Assembly: GCF_000332515.2 (NCBI RefSeq)
Contig: NZ_AOGZ02000001.1
Span: forward strand, 64,501-128,500
Direction: 5' to 3'
DNA: 64,000 bases
DNA from: Leptospira wolbachii serovar Codice str. CDC
GTDB lineage: Bacteria; Spirochaetota; Leptospiria; Leptospirales; Leptospiraceae
In this document: positions 38,174 to 45,897 of the stretch, one piece after another
Numbering within the stretch: position 1 is the stretch's first letter
Layout of the letters: each line of letters starts with the position of its first letter
Notes under the pieces: generated by a model
What the model saw: the letters and a program-made list of their open reading frames with translations, nothing else
Told to the model about the DNA's origin: nothing
Database searches by the model: none
Program-made: the position numbers and the translations under genes

Positions 38174-38250
38174 GCGCAAGGGATCGAAGTGGAAATCCTT
38201 TGCGATGCAAAGATTGGAGCGAAGAGCCCGGTCGCTTAAGCGATGCGCCC
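38174..38250 (+). repeat. Dispersed structured repeat, copy 2
   Basis: Contains GCGCAAGGGATC (38174-38185), GGAGCGAA (38216-38223) and GAGCCCGGTC (38224-38233), reverse complements of the three boxes of copy 1 with one mismatch in all. Internal hairpin CTTTGC-GAT-GCAAAG (38198-38212) and palindrome TCGCTTAAGCGA (38232-38243). It fills the gap between the DUF6544-like gene and the VOC gene. Confidence 0.65.
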
Positions 38251-38323
38251 CAAACAAAATAGCAAAAATGATCCAGGACAGATTTTGGTCCCTTGTATAA
38301 TAGAAGGATCACAAGGAGAAACT

Positions 38324-38716
38324 ATGGCGTTCCAACAAATCCAAACGGGAATCATCACTGAGAAATTAAGCGAAACAAAAGTCTTTTATGAAAAATGGTT
38401 AGGCTTACAAACAAAATTTGAATCAGATTGGTTTGTTTTGTTATGTTTACCAAATCGGCCAGAAATGGAATTGGCAATTATGAAACCTAACCAACAACAG
38501 GTGAGGAAACCTTACTTCCAAAATTCTTACCAGGGAAAAGGAATTTGGTTTATCTTCGAATCCAGTGACGTAAAAAAAGAATTTGAAACTATGAAACAAA
38601 ACAAGGCGCCCATCGATCTACCTCTCACTACCGAGGAATGGGGTGATGTCCATTTTACGTTAGTGGATCCCAACGGAATTGGAATTGATATCGTTCAAGA
38701 ACGAAATTCTAATTAA
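38324..38716 (+). CDS. VOC (glyoxalase/bleomycin-resistance fold) protein
   Basis: 130 residues beginning MAFQQIQTGIITEKLSETK, fixed by AAGGAGAA 3 nt before the ATG; an earlier in-frame ATG at 38243 lies in the repeat. The beta-alpha-beta-beta-beta pattern (FYEKWLGLQTKFES; DVHFTLVDPNGIGIDIVQE) is that of one VOC pair, normally a metal-dependent isomerase, dioxygenase or binding protein. The substrate is unknown. The next gene, an AraC/GyrI regulator with a small-molecule domain, may sense a related compound. Confidence 0.75.
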   Translation: MAFQQIQTGIITEKLSETKVFYEKWLGLQTKFESDWFVLLCLPNRPEMELAIMKPNQQQVRKPYFQNSYQGKGIWFIFESSDVKKEFETMKQNKAPIDLPLTTEEWGDVHFTLVDPNGIGIDIVQERNSN

Positions 38717-38725
38717 AATAGAGAA

Positions 38726-38782
38726 GACAAATTGAGGATCCTTTCTTATCTTTCTTCTAAAAAGAAAGGTTTCTCAATTGTC
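38726..38782 (+). promoter_or_regulatory. Long hairpin covering the ribosome site and TTG start of the AraC/GyrI gene
   Basis: GACAAATTGAG (38726-38736) pairs with CTCAATTGTC (38773-38782; one bulged A) and, inside it, CCTTTCTT (38740-38747) pairs with AAGAAAGG (38762-38769). The ribosome site GAAAGG (38764-38769) and start TTG (38778-38780) both lie in 3' arms, so folding would block translation. No T-tract follows, which argues against a simple terminator of the VOC gene. Confidence 0.55.
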
Positions 38783-39638
38783 ACAGACACCCAACCTCTA
38801 TCCCGTTTGGAACAAAATGGAAAAAAAACTAGAGGATACTATTGGCTTAAACCAAATTGCTTTTTTTACCGGATATAGTGACTGGCATTTCCATCGTTTG
38901 TTTAAATCCATACAAGGGGAAAATGTTAAGGAATACATTCGCAGGTTACGCTTAGAAAAGGCAGCTTACGAATTAAAAATCACAAACTTTCCCATTCTGG
39001 AAATTGCTCTAGAGGCAGGTTTTTTATCTCATGAAGCTTTTTCGAAAGCCTTCAAACGCGTAATTGGTTCCACTCCTTCAGAGTTTCGCAAAAAATATCA
39101 AAAGAAAAAAATCTTTTCCACAAAAGAAAACCAAACTTTCCCAGGTGGTCTTTCCAAATTTGGTTTCCAAACAAAAACTATATCTTCCTTTACGATTGCC
39201 TATGTCCGTCATATAGGAAGTTACGAAGAACTTCCTGGTCCTCTTCCTGAGAGTAAAGAAGTCATTTCGATTCAATCTTTAATTCGGAATTGGAATTCTT
39301 TATACTCGAACCACAAGTGGATTGGAATTAGTCAAGATGATCCAGAAATTTCACCTAAAGGAAAAATACGATTTGATTTAGGAATTACTTTTGGGCACTT
39401 ACAGAAACCACTGCCAGAAGGATTTGGAATCCAGACCATTCCTGCTGGAAAGTATTTACAGATTCGCTACCAAGGGAATTACCATAACTTACCAAATATC
39501 TATAATTGGATTTTGAATGATTATTTCAAAACCACACCTTGGAAAATAAAAAACCAACCACCTTGGGAAAGTTATTTGAATCCACTAGAAAAACAGGCGG
39601 ATAAACGTGTAACGGATATCTACATTCCCATTTACTAA
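38778..39638 (+). CDS. AraC-family regulator with GyrI-like effector domain
   Basis: 286 residues: two N-terminal AraC helix-turn-helix units (about 15-110: LNQIAFFTGYSDWHFHRLF and EIALEAGFLSHEAFSKAFKR, GSTPSEFRK) followed by a GyrI-like small-molecule-binding domain (about 130-285: TISSFTIAYVRHIGSYEELP; IPAGKYLQIRYQGNYHNLP). The order is that of the Rob/SoxS-related regulators that bind hydrophobic drugs. The start is TTG with GAAAGG 8 nt upstream, within a hairpin. The adjacent VOC gene is a natural target. Confidence 0.85.
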   Translation: MSQTPNLYPVWNKMEKKLEDTIGLNQIAFFTGYSDWHFHRLFKSIQGENVKEYIRRLRLEKAAYELKITNFPILEIALEAGFLSHEAFSKAFKRVIGSTPSEFRKKYQKKKIFSTKENQTFPGGLSKFGFQTKTISSFTIAYVRHIGSYEELPGPLPESKEVISIQSLIRNWNSLYSNHKWIGISQDDPEISPKGKIRFDLGITFGHLQKPLPEGFGIQTIPAGKYLQIRYQGNYHNLPNIYNWILNDYFKTTPWKIKNQPPWESYLNPLEKQADKRVTDIYIPIY

Positions 39639-39700
39639 TGGATTCTAACTTTTCCCGAAGTTGGTTAGAACTAAAAACAGTGGATCAAACGCAGAAATAT

Positions 39701-40171
39701 TTATTTTTTAGAGGCCGCCACAAAAGAGGCACTGTCTTCATAAAAATGATAAGAAAGAATTTTACCATCTTTGATTTGCACTTTTAGGGCCCATTCACTT
39801 TCAAAGGGTTTGCCGGTTTGTTTCAAAATATGTAAAAAACTTCCACTAGCAAACACCCAATCTTTTTTTCCTACAATTTGATCGACTTGGAATTTTTTGG
39901 TATCCAGTTGGGTTCCCATGTTTGTCAAAAACTCTTCAGCTCCGGAAATACCTGTATAGGTTCCATACAATTGGTTTTCGGAACGATTTTCATTTCGAAC
40001 AGCCGTAATTGTTGTTTGTGGATGGAAACAATTCAATACACCCGCCGCATTTCCTTTTCCAAATTCGCTGAAAAAAGTTTCCAATACCTTTTCACCCGAA
40101 GGAGATGCTGATTTTGCGAACAATCCAACACTTCCGAACAACAATGTAGCTAATACCAAAATTGGTTTCAT
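39701..40171 (-). CDS. Exported SnoaL-like (NTF2-fold) protein
   Basis: 156 residues with a Sec signal peptide (MKPILVLATLLFGSVGLFA) and a mature SnoaL/NTF2-like cone fold: VLETFFSEFGKGNAAGVLNC, GTYTGISGAEEFLTNMG, and a C-terminal strand ILSYHFYEDS. Such proteins are isomerases, hydrolases or binding modules. It diverges from a TetR gene across two TetR-type operators, so it is probably repressed by that regulator. Confidence 0.75.
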   Translation of the reverse strand: MKPILVLATLLFGSVGLFAKSASPSGEKVLETFFSEFGKGNAAGVLNCFHPQTTITAVRNENRSENQLYGTYTGISGAEEFLTNMGTQLDTKKFQVDQIVGKKDWVFASGSFLHILKQTGKPFESEWALKVQIKDGKILSYHFYEDSASFVAASKK

Positions 40172-40189
40172 AAATTTCTCCTAGAATTC

Positions 40190-40206
40190 CGATACCGTCA
40201 GTATCG
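40190..40206. promoter_or_regulatory. TetR-type operator 1
   Basis: CGATAC-CGTCA-GTATCG, a 6-5-6 inverted repeat. It is followed 22 bp further on (centre to centre, two helical turns) by a second copy with the same arms in the SnoaL/TetR intergenic region. Confidence 0.7.
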
Positions 40207-40209
40207 TTA

Positions 40210-40230
40210 TTCGATACCATCCGTATCGAA
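40210..40230. promoter_or_regulatory. TetR-type operator 2
   Basis: TTCGATAC-CATCC-GTATCGAA, an 8-5-8 inverted repeat with the same core as operator 1. It ends 7 bp upstream of the -35 of the tetR gene. Confidence 0.7.
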
Positions 40231-40236
40231 ATAGTG

Positions 40237-40266
40237 TTGACAGTCAAGATTTTTTTAAAATATTTT
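40237..40266 (+). promoter_or_regulatory. Promoter of the TetR gene
   Basis: Consensus TTGACA (40237-40242), 18 nt and TATTTT (40261-40266). The expected RNA start falls on or next to the ATG at 40272, and no ribosome site is seen, so the mRNA may be leaderless. Confidence 0.5.
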
Positions 40267-40271
40267 GACTT

Positions 40272-40874
40272 ATGGCTGTAAAAAAGAAAGTGGCACAAAA
40301 AACTGCTGGCCGTCCCAGATCCGAAGATTTGGAACCTTTGGTCTTAAAAACTACGTATGAGATGTTGGCAAAGAAGGGTTACCATGGATTTTCCATTGAT
40401 GATATCGTCTCGGAAACCGGCGTCGCAAAAACTACCATTTACAGGCGTTGGCCAAACAAAGCCCATCTTGCTATGAGCACTGTCACCCACATGATTTCGC
40501 CCTATTTAGAATTTCCAAAAGAAGTTGCTTTTGAAAAAGCTCTACTTGATCAGATGGAAGCACTCTCTGGTGTATTCTCTGGTAAATTTGGACGTGTGAT
40601 TTCAACACTTATAGGAGCAGGACAACAAGATGGGGAGTTATCAGAATCAATTTTAGAGAACTATTTACTTCCGAGAAGGCAGGCTGCAAAACAATTTTTC
40701 TATCATGCGATCAATACAAAACAAATCCAACCACTCTCCGATGGGGAGATCGATGTTTGTATGGATATCCTTTACGGAACACTTTACTTTCGGTTGTTAC
40801 TCAAACATGAAAAACCTCAGTTCCATGACTTAAGGCCTGGGTTAGAAAGGTATTTGAGAACTTTAAAGAAATAA
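40272..40874 (+). CDS. TetR/AcrR-family repressor
   Basis: 200 residues. A basic tail (KKKVAQKTAGRPRSE) leads into the TetR helix-turn-helix (about 20-65: MLAKKGYHGFSIDDIVSETG then VAKTTIYRRWPNKAHL). The C-terminal part is an all-helical effector domain of the TetR_C type. It diverges from the SnoaL-like gene over paired operators, so autoregulation and control of that gene are likely. No ribosome site precedes the ATG. Confidence 0.88.
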   Translation: MAVKKKVAQKTAGRPRSEDLEPLVLKTTYEMLAKKGYHGFSIDDIVSETGVAKTTIYRRWPNKAHLAMSTVTHMISPYLEFPKEVAFEKALLDQMEALSGVFSGKFGRVISTLIGAGQQDGELSESILENYLLPRRQAAKQFFYHAINTKQIQPLSDGEIDVCMDILYGTLYFRLLLKHEKPQFHDLRPGLERYLRTLKK

Positions 40875-40998
40875 AATAGAGGATTCGCTTTGCAAAAGTC
40901 AGAGAACTACAAAACTGATACCGAAAATAAACAAGGTTTTTTTATGCGGGTTCCAATTTTTGCTTTTTCCTTTTCTCTATTTTGTTAGGATCAATGAC

Positions 40999-41838
40999 AT
41001 GAAACCACTTTCTCATCTTTGGATCCTTAGTTTTTTCCTCTTTCAATCTTGTGTCATCTTTCAAGCAACAAAGGTTCCTTCGAACAATCTAAAGTCTGCT
41101 TTAGAAACCAAATCAACAAAGAGTCCAAAAATTGTCTTTTTGGGTGATAGTATCACTCATGGCCGAGTGAGTTATGATTATGTAGCTGCCATTGCAAAAC
41201 ACCCAAACCTCGTAAACTATCAGGTGATTAACGAAGGGATCAACAGCCGCCTAACGGTACAGATATTAGAACAATTGGACCCTCTAAAAGAATTAAAACC
41301 CGATATCGTATTTCTTCTCATTGGAACAAACGATTTAAAAGCCACCCTTTCCCCTGATGAGTACAATCGTTATGCGAACCTTTGGAAATTAAAAGAACCT
41401 GTCACAGAAGAAAGTTTTGTGACAAATTTAACAAAAGTCATCCAAACCATAAAAAAAGATACCAAAGCCAAACTCATTGTTTTTTCACCTCCCGTATTAG
41501 GAGAAGATCCAGAATCGATTCCTTTCCAAAGATCCAAACGATTTGCAGAGCTGACCAAGGAAGTGGTCACAAAAGAGAAAGCCATCTACAAACCGTTACA
41601 CGAAACCTTGTCGAAGGGACTTGAAACCTCCAATATCAAAATTCGTAAACCCTATATCCAAAGCACTTGGGGAATGTATTGGACCATTTTGAAATACTAT
41701 TCTACCACAGCCACTTGGGATGATCTTGGAGAATCGAACGGATACTATTATTTAACAGATGCCATTCATTTGAATGAACGTGGGGGAAAGATTTTAGAAT
41801 TGATGGCCTTAGAGGAGATTCTACCTGGGGAAAAATAG
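40999..41838 (+). CDS. SGNH/GDSL-hydrolase lipoprotein
   Basis: 279 residues from ATG 40999 (AGGA 8 nt upstream; a TTG at 40960 is in frame but unlikely). The signal ends in LFQSC, a spirochaetal lipobox. The catalytic blocks are GDSIT (block I), LLIGTNDL (block III, with Asn) and DAIHLNERGG (block V, with catalytic Asp and His), so it is an intact esterase/lipase of the SGNH fold. Substrate unknown; probably at the outer membrane. Confidence 0.82.
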   Translation: MKPLSHLWILSFFLFQSCVIFQATKVPSNNLKSALETKSTKSPKIVFLGDSITHGRVSYDYVAAIAKHPNLVNYQVINEGINSRLTVQILEQLDPLKELKPDIVFLLIGTNDLKATLSPDEYNRYANLWKLKEPVTEESFVTNLTKVIQTIKKDTKAKLIVFSPPVLGEDPESIPFQRSKRFAELTKEVVTKEKAIYKPLHETLSKGLETSNIKIRKPYIQSTWGMYWTILKYYSTTATWDDLGESNGYYYLTDAIHLNERGGKILELMALEEILPGEK

Positions 41839-41868
41839 GATACACCCAGGATACGATCGTAATTTGAT

Positions 41869-42201
41869 TTATTGATATCTTTCGTACTCAGAGAGGATCG
41901 TTGTTGATTCAACCGATGGAATAAAAAACGTTTCTCTAATTTTTAAATACTCTGGGTCTCTAAAAAAAAGATCCTTAAGTTCTTTATTTTTAAAAAAAAT
42001 TAAAAACAACCGATTGATCGGTCTGGGATCTTCGCTGATTAATGTTTCTTGAATTTTAAAGTCGTATCGAAATCCACCCTCATACTTGAGTAAGAGAGGA
42101 GTCATTGCTTTTCTATAATTAGTGTAGAGTTCATCATTAGAAACTTTTAAACCTACTACAGTTTCAAAAGCGAATTCCTTTTTATCTATTTGATTTGTCA
42201 T
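41869..42201 (-). CDS. DUF1330-like small protein
   Basis: 110 residues, soluble, with a dimeric alpha/beta-barrel look: YRKAMTPLLLKYEGGFRYDF and NRLFLIFFKNKELKDLFFRD. It resembles DUF1330 proteins. It is convergent with the GDSL gene and has no signal peptide. Confidence 0.6.
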   Translation of the reverse strand: MTNQIDKKEFAFETVVGLKVSNDELYTNYRKAMTPLLLKYEGGFRYDFKIQETLISEDPRPINRLFLIFFKNKELKDLFFRDPEYLKIRETFFIPSVESTTILSEYERYQ

Positions 42202-42288
42202 TGTTAAACCTTAAAACCCCATAATTTCTTTAATGTAGTTCGAATCCTTTGGCTAATAGGAGTAATACTTTTTATAAATTTTTAGTTT

Positions 42289-43695
42289 TTAAAACACAAG
42301 CACACGATTGTTATCAGTGTCTACAATATAGATACCATCTTGATCAACCGAAATCCCTTGCGGTTGGAAAAAAGTAGTGGCAGTAGCATTGGAAGTTGAA
42401 CTGACAAAACTTCCATTTTGACCGAAAACTTTTGAAGCGGTAGTACTGGTTCCAGAAAACAAAAGCACTCTATTGTTAAAACTATCTACAATCCAGAGAT
42501 CTCCCCCAAAAGCGAGAACGGCCTTCGGCGAATTTAGTGTACCGGATCCAATCGTTCCATTGTTAGCTACGTTAGAAACAAAGTCCGGTTGCCCATAGAC
42601 TCTCGTAGCAATGGTGCTAGTTCCCAAATAAAATAAAACACGATTGTTTCCTGTATCAGCAATATAAACTCCTTCGGAACTGACGGAAACTCCTTCTGGA
42701 GAAACTAATGATGTCGCTGTTGATCCAGTGTTGTTGGACAGAAAATCATTCTGCCCATACACTCGGGTGGGAAGGATACTTCCGTCATTATAATACAAAA
42801 CACGATTGTTTCCCTGATCTACAATGTATAAGCCATTGGCGTCTCTGGTCATCCCATAGGGAGTAGCCAAAGTATTAGAAGCGGTGGCCCCTCCTTGGTT
42901 GGGTGCTGCTGAAACAAAATCGAGTTGTCCATACACACGAGTGGAAAAACTATTAGTTCCTTCAAAATATAAAGCTCGATTGTTATTTGCATCAGTGATA
43001 TACAATCCCTGCTTATCTTTTATTAATCCACGAGGTCGATTGATTTCCGTAGTAGAAGTTCCTACCAGTGCAGAGGAAAAATCTAATTGGCCATAAACAA
43101 AAGAGGCGGTTGTACCAGTACCAGGATAATACAAAACTCGGTTGTTCCCAAAATCCGAGACAAAAAGTCCATTACCGTCAGCTAACGCTTGGTATGGTGT
43201 ATAGAGAAAATCTGCACTTAATCCAAAGCCATTCGAAATAAATGAACCAGATTGGCCGTAGACTCGCTTAGCGACTGTTGAGTGACAAACGATTTTGATG
43301 TCCGAAATTCCGTTGGGAACCACCCCTTCCCAGCCCGTATGGACCAAACAAACAATAGTTTCAGGTTGGGATGAAATGGAAAGAGTATACCTAGCACCAA
43401 CTCCAAGTGAGATGGGAATAGAGAATCGAGTAGAACCTGCCGGAATGGAAACTTCTGTTCCTGTAATGGTCTTCAACACCATTCCCGAGGTAGTAAGGCC
43501 AAAAATGGTTCCACTCAATGAAAAGGATAAATCCACTTTGCAGTATGCGGAAGAGTCACCGGCAAAGTTTTTTAGTATTAAATTTCTGAAAAAGGCTTTG
43601 GAATTCAAATCGCAGGGGTTTGCTATTTCCGGTTGTCCGCATGATATAAGGACAAAAAAGAAAGAAATTGCCAAACTAAGTATTCGGAATGCCAC
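42289..43695 (-). CDS. NHL-repeat beta-propeller lipoprotein
   Basis: 468 residues from a GTG at 43695. The signal ends VLISCG (lipobox, Cys near 19). An Ig-like leptospiral domain (about 45-135, FSLSGTIFGLTTSGMVLKT ... ISDIKIVC) precedes six NHL-type blades (about 150-468), each with a segment like RVYGQLDFVS and NNRVLYY. Such propellers usually bind proteins or glycans. The first domain recurs three times in the large lipoprotein at 52.1 kb. Confidence 0.8.
   Translation of the reverse strand: MAFRILSLAISFFFVLISCGQPEIANPCDLNSKAFFRNLILKNFAGDSSAYCKVDLSFSLSGTIFGLTTSGMVLKTITGTEVSIPAGSTRFSIPISLGVGARYTLSISSQPETIVCLVHTGWEGVVPNGISDIKIVCHSTVAKRVYGQSGSFISNGFGLSADFLYTPYQALADGNGLFVSDFGNNRVLYYPGTGTTASFVYGQLDFSSALVGTSTTEINRPRGLIKDKQGLYITDANNNRALYFEGTNSFSTRVYGQLDFVSAAPNQGGATASNTLATPYGMTRDANGLYIVDQGNNRVLYYNDGSILPTRVYGQNDFLSNNTGSTATSLVSPEGVSVSSEGVYIADTGNNRVLFYLGTSTIATRVYGQPDFVSNVANNGTIGSGTLNSPKAVLAFGGDLWIVDSFNNRVLLFSGTSTTASKVFGQNGSFVSSTSNATATTFFQPQGISVDQDGIYIVDTDNNRVLVF
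42300..43260 (-). repeat. Six tandem NHL-blade coding repeats
   Basis: Diverged tandem units of roughly 160-190 bp inside the NHL lipoprotein gene, each with DNA close to CCATACACTCGNGTG (coding for TRVYGQ) and ATTGTTNCCNNNATC (coding for DNNNRV). The repeats are recognisable at DNA level but not identical, so they are old duplications. Confidence 0.6.
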
Positions 43696-44196
43696 GGTAT
43701 CAGAATCTTCGGTTTTCCTAATCTAACGCAAGCTATAAATTAGATATACATCAATTAGGTGGTATTTTATTATGTTTTCCTAAAATACAAAGTTCAAATA
43801 TAAACTCTATTTACCAATTTTTTCCCTCTTTTCCTATCCAATCAATTTTTCAAAAAGTTCCTGAGTATCCGGATAACTTTAGAATACTGCTCGGTCTACA
43901 CGAGAAAAATAGACTTTCTGTTAATACTTATGGTTGGCTTCTTCATTCGTTAAGCATAGAAATGTACATTCATCAGAAAGGACAATTCATACGCCAATTG
44001 AAACTCAATCTCTTTCTAAATTAGAATCGAACATCGACTGAAAATAGCAAAGAGGCAATTAGGATAATTCTAGATCGATTAGAAATATAGAAATTTTATC
44101 GTCATAGATTGTGTGCATTCAGTTACAGTATAACTGGCCGGTAGTTGGTTAAAAAGTAATACCAACAAGAAGGCCTTACCTTGAGGAGACTAGGAA
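43696..44196. other. 500-base gene-free stretch before the chemoreceptor
   Basis: AT-rich, without credible coding sequence on either strand. It must hold the promoters of the NHL gene (minus) and the chemoreceptor (plus). An inverted repeat CAGTTA-N5-TAACTG (44120-44136) contains a TATAAC (44129-44134) that could be a -10. TTGAGGAG at about 44181 is the chemoreceptor ribosome site. Confidence 0.5.
44120..44136. promoter_or_regulatory. Inverted repeat at a possible -10 of the chemoreceptor gene
   Basis: CAGTTA (44120-44125), CAGTA, TAACTG (44131-44136). TATAAC at 44129-44134 lies within it. No good -35 is present, which would fit an activator-dependent promoter. Confidence 0.35.
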
Positions 44197-45777
44197 ATGT
44201 CCGCAGAAACAAACGAAATCAGTCAATTTGAAAGAACTCTCTTTCGCAAAGGAATCTCATTGATTGTGTACACAAAGTACGGATTGAGTGCGGTGTTTCT
44301 TTTAGGAGTTGCTGCCAACTTCGCCACAAAAAGTTTTATTCCTAATTTCATTGGTTCACTTATATTTTTACTCAATGGCGTCATTCCAGGACATTTTTTA
44401 CGAAAAGGAAAAGAGATCACTAGAGCATGGGCATTCACTATTATCTTCATTGATTTGTTAATTTTAGTTAGTTTTTTCTACTTGGATGTTTATAATAATT
44501 ATACAAAAGGTGATGCGAGTAATACAGTAAACGCCGGTATTTTTTACATAATCTTTGTTTTCATTGCAATTTATTCTAGTTTTCTCTTCGAATCTAAACT
44601 TGTAATGATAGTGGGAATTATTTCCACCTTTCTCTATTTAGGTGGGATTTATTTTTCAGCAAAACTTGGTTCTGCGCTCGTAGCAAGACCTTATCCAGAA
44701 ATGTTGCGAGCAAATCACATCATAATCGCAACAGAAGTCCAAAAAGTCATTTTTTACTTCGGCGTTATTTTTAGTTTGCGTTATGTAGTAGCTCTAATGC
44801 GAGAAATGCAATCTGACTTAAAAACAAAATTAAAAGAAACAATGGAAAAACAAAACTTTATTACTGAAAAATCCAATCAAATGGAAAAGTCAGCAAATAC
44901 ATTGGCAACTTCTGTGGAAACTTTACAATCGATGTCGGATGAACTCCACAACCAATCCCAAAACCAAGCCGCCTCTGTAGAAGAAATCTCAGCTTCTGTG
45001 GAAGAACTTTCTTCTTCCGCAATCAGTTCGGCCAATTTGGTCGAAGATCAAGTAGCTAGAGTCAAAATTGTTGACCAAAACTTTTTATCTCTACAAAATA
45101 TCAGTGTAAGTGTAAAAACAAAAACGACTCAAATTGCAAAAGACGTAAGTCTTTCTGCCGATTTTAGTAAAAAAGTAAAAATATCTTCTGAAGAACTCAA
45201 TAGCATCTATTCAGAGCTCAACCAAGCCTTTTCCAAAGTGGAAGAAATTAACCAGATGATGTCAGAAATTGCGGATCAAACCAACTTACTTGCGTTAAAT
45301 GCCTCAATTGAAGCAGCTAGGGCTGGAGAACATGGACGTGGATTTGCTGTTGTCGCTCAAGAAGTGGCAAAACTTGCAGAACGTTCTCAATCCAATGCGG
45401 GAACCATTGCCAAAATCGTAAAAGAGGCCGGGCTCAAAATCAACGAAGGAACCCGATATTCCAAAGAAGTGAAAACCCAAGTCGAAAGCCAAAACCAGGA
45501 ATTACTCCGAATCGAGAGCGAAATTTTGAGTTTGGAAGGCCACGTCACCGAACAAGAAGATTTGAACGCCAAACTCAGAGTCACTTTTTCGGAACTCCAT
45601 GTATTGTCTGAACAAATTGGGGTGATTGCGCAGGAACAAATGTCCGGTAGTAAAGAAATTAACCATGCGGTCACTGTCATTGATGAAACGACGCAGAAAC
45701 TTGCCGACTCCGTCCAACTCCTGTATGAAGAGATCAGTGCCATCCATATGCAGTCCAAACACCTAACGGCAACATAA
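44197..45777 (+). CDS. Methyl-accepting chemotaxis protein with multi-span sensor region
   Basis: 526 residues. Residues about 20-215 carry six hydrophobic helices with very short loops, in place of the usual periplasmic sensor domain, and no HAMP domain is evident. The C-terminal half is a long helical signalling hairpin whose tip has the conserved [19 protein letters not shown] and [19 protein letters not shown]. It should signal through CheA/CheW; no che gene is in the window. The integral-membrane sensor suggests detection of a membrane or intracellular state. Confidence 0.9.
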   Translation: MSAETNEISQFERTLFRKGISLIVYTKYGLSAVFLLGVAANFATKSFIPNFIGSLIFLLNGVIPGHFLRKGKEITRAWAFTIIFIDLLILVSFFYLDVYNNYTKGDASNTVNAGIFYIIFVFIAIYSSFLFESKLVMIVGIISTFLYLGGIYFSAKLGSALVARPYPEMLRANHIIIATEVQKVIFYFGVIFSLRYVVALMREMQSDLKTKLKETMEKQNFITEKSNQMEKSANTLATSVETLQSMSDELHNQSQNQAASVEEISASVEELSSSAISSANLVEDQVARVKIVDQNFLSLQNISVSVKTKTTQIAKDVSLSADFSKKVKISSEELNSIYSELNQAFSKVEEINQMMSEIADQTNLLALNASIEAARAGEHGRGFAVVAQEVAKLAERSQSNAGTIAKIVKEAGLKINEGTRYSKEVKTQVESQNQELLRIESEILSLEGHVTEQEDLNAKLRVTFSELHVLSEQIGVIAQEQMSGSKEINHAVTVIDETTQKLADSVQLLYEEISAIHMQSKHLTAT

Positions 45778-45897
45778 GGGATTTCCCTCTACTCTGAACA
45801 TAGTTATGTTTTAGGAATAAAACCTGTCTTTACAACTTCTGCCTTGTCTAGAATTTTGGGAAATCGTGGGAAATAAATTGATAAACCTTCGCTTACC

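Noticed and set aside
37960..38262. 100-codon plus-strand open frame upstream of the VOC gene
   Set aside because: It crosses the signal-peptide region of the minus-strand DUF6544-like gene and then the repeat; no ribosome site.
42300..43260. CRISPR-like regular repeats
   Set aside because: The periodicity of about 160-190 bp is due to NHL blades in a coding gene; units are too long and too diverged for CRISPR.
43295..43726. 143-codon plus-strand open frame opposite the NHL lipoprotein gene
   Set aside because: Antisense to the signal peptide and first domain of a convincing lipoprotein; no ribosome site or recognisable domain.
45778..45790. AGGGATTTCCCT as terminator after the chemoreceptor
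   Set aside because: The palindrome has only a 2-base loop and no T-tract.
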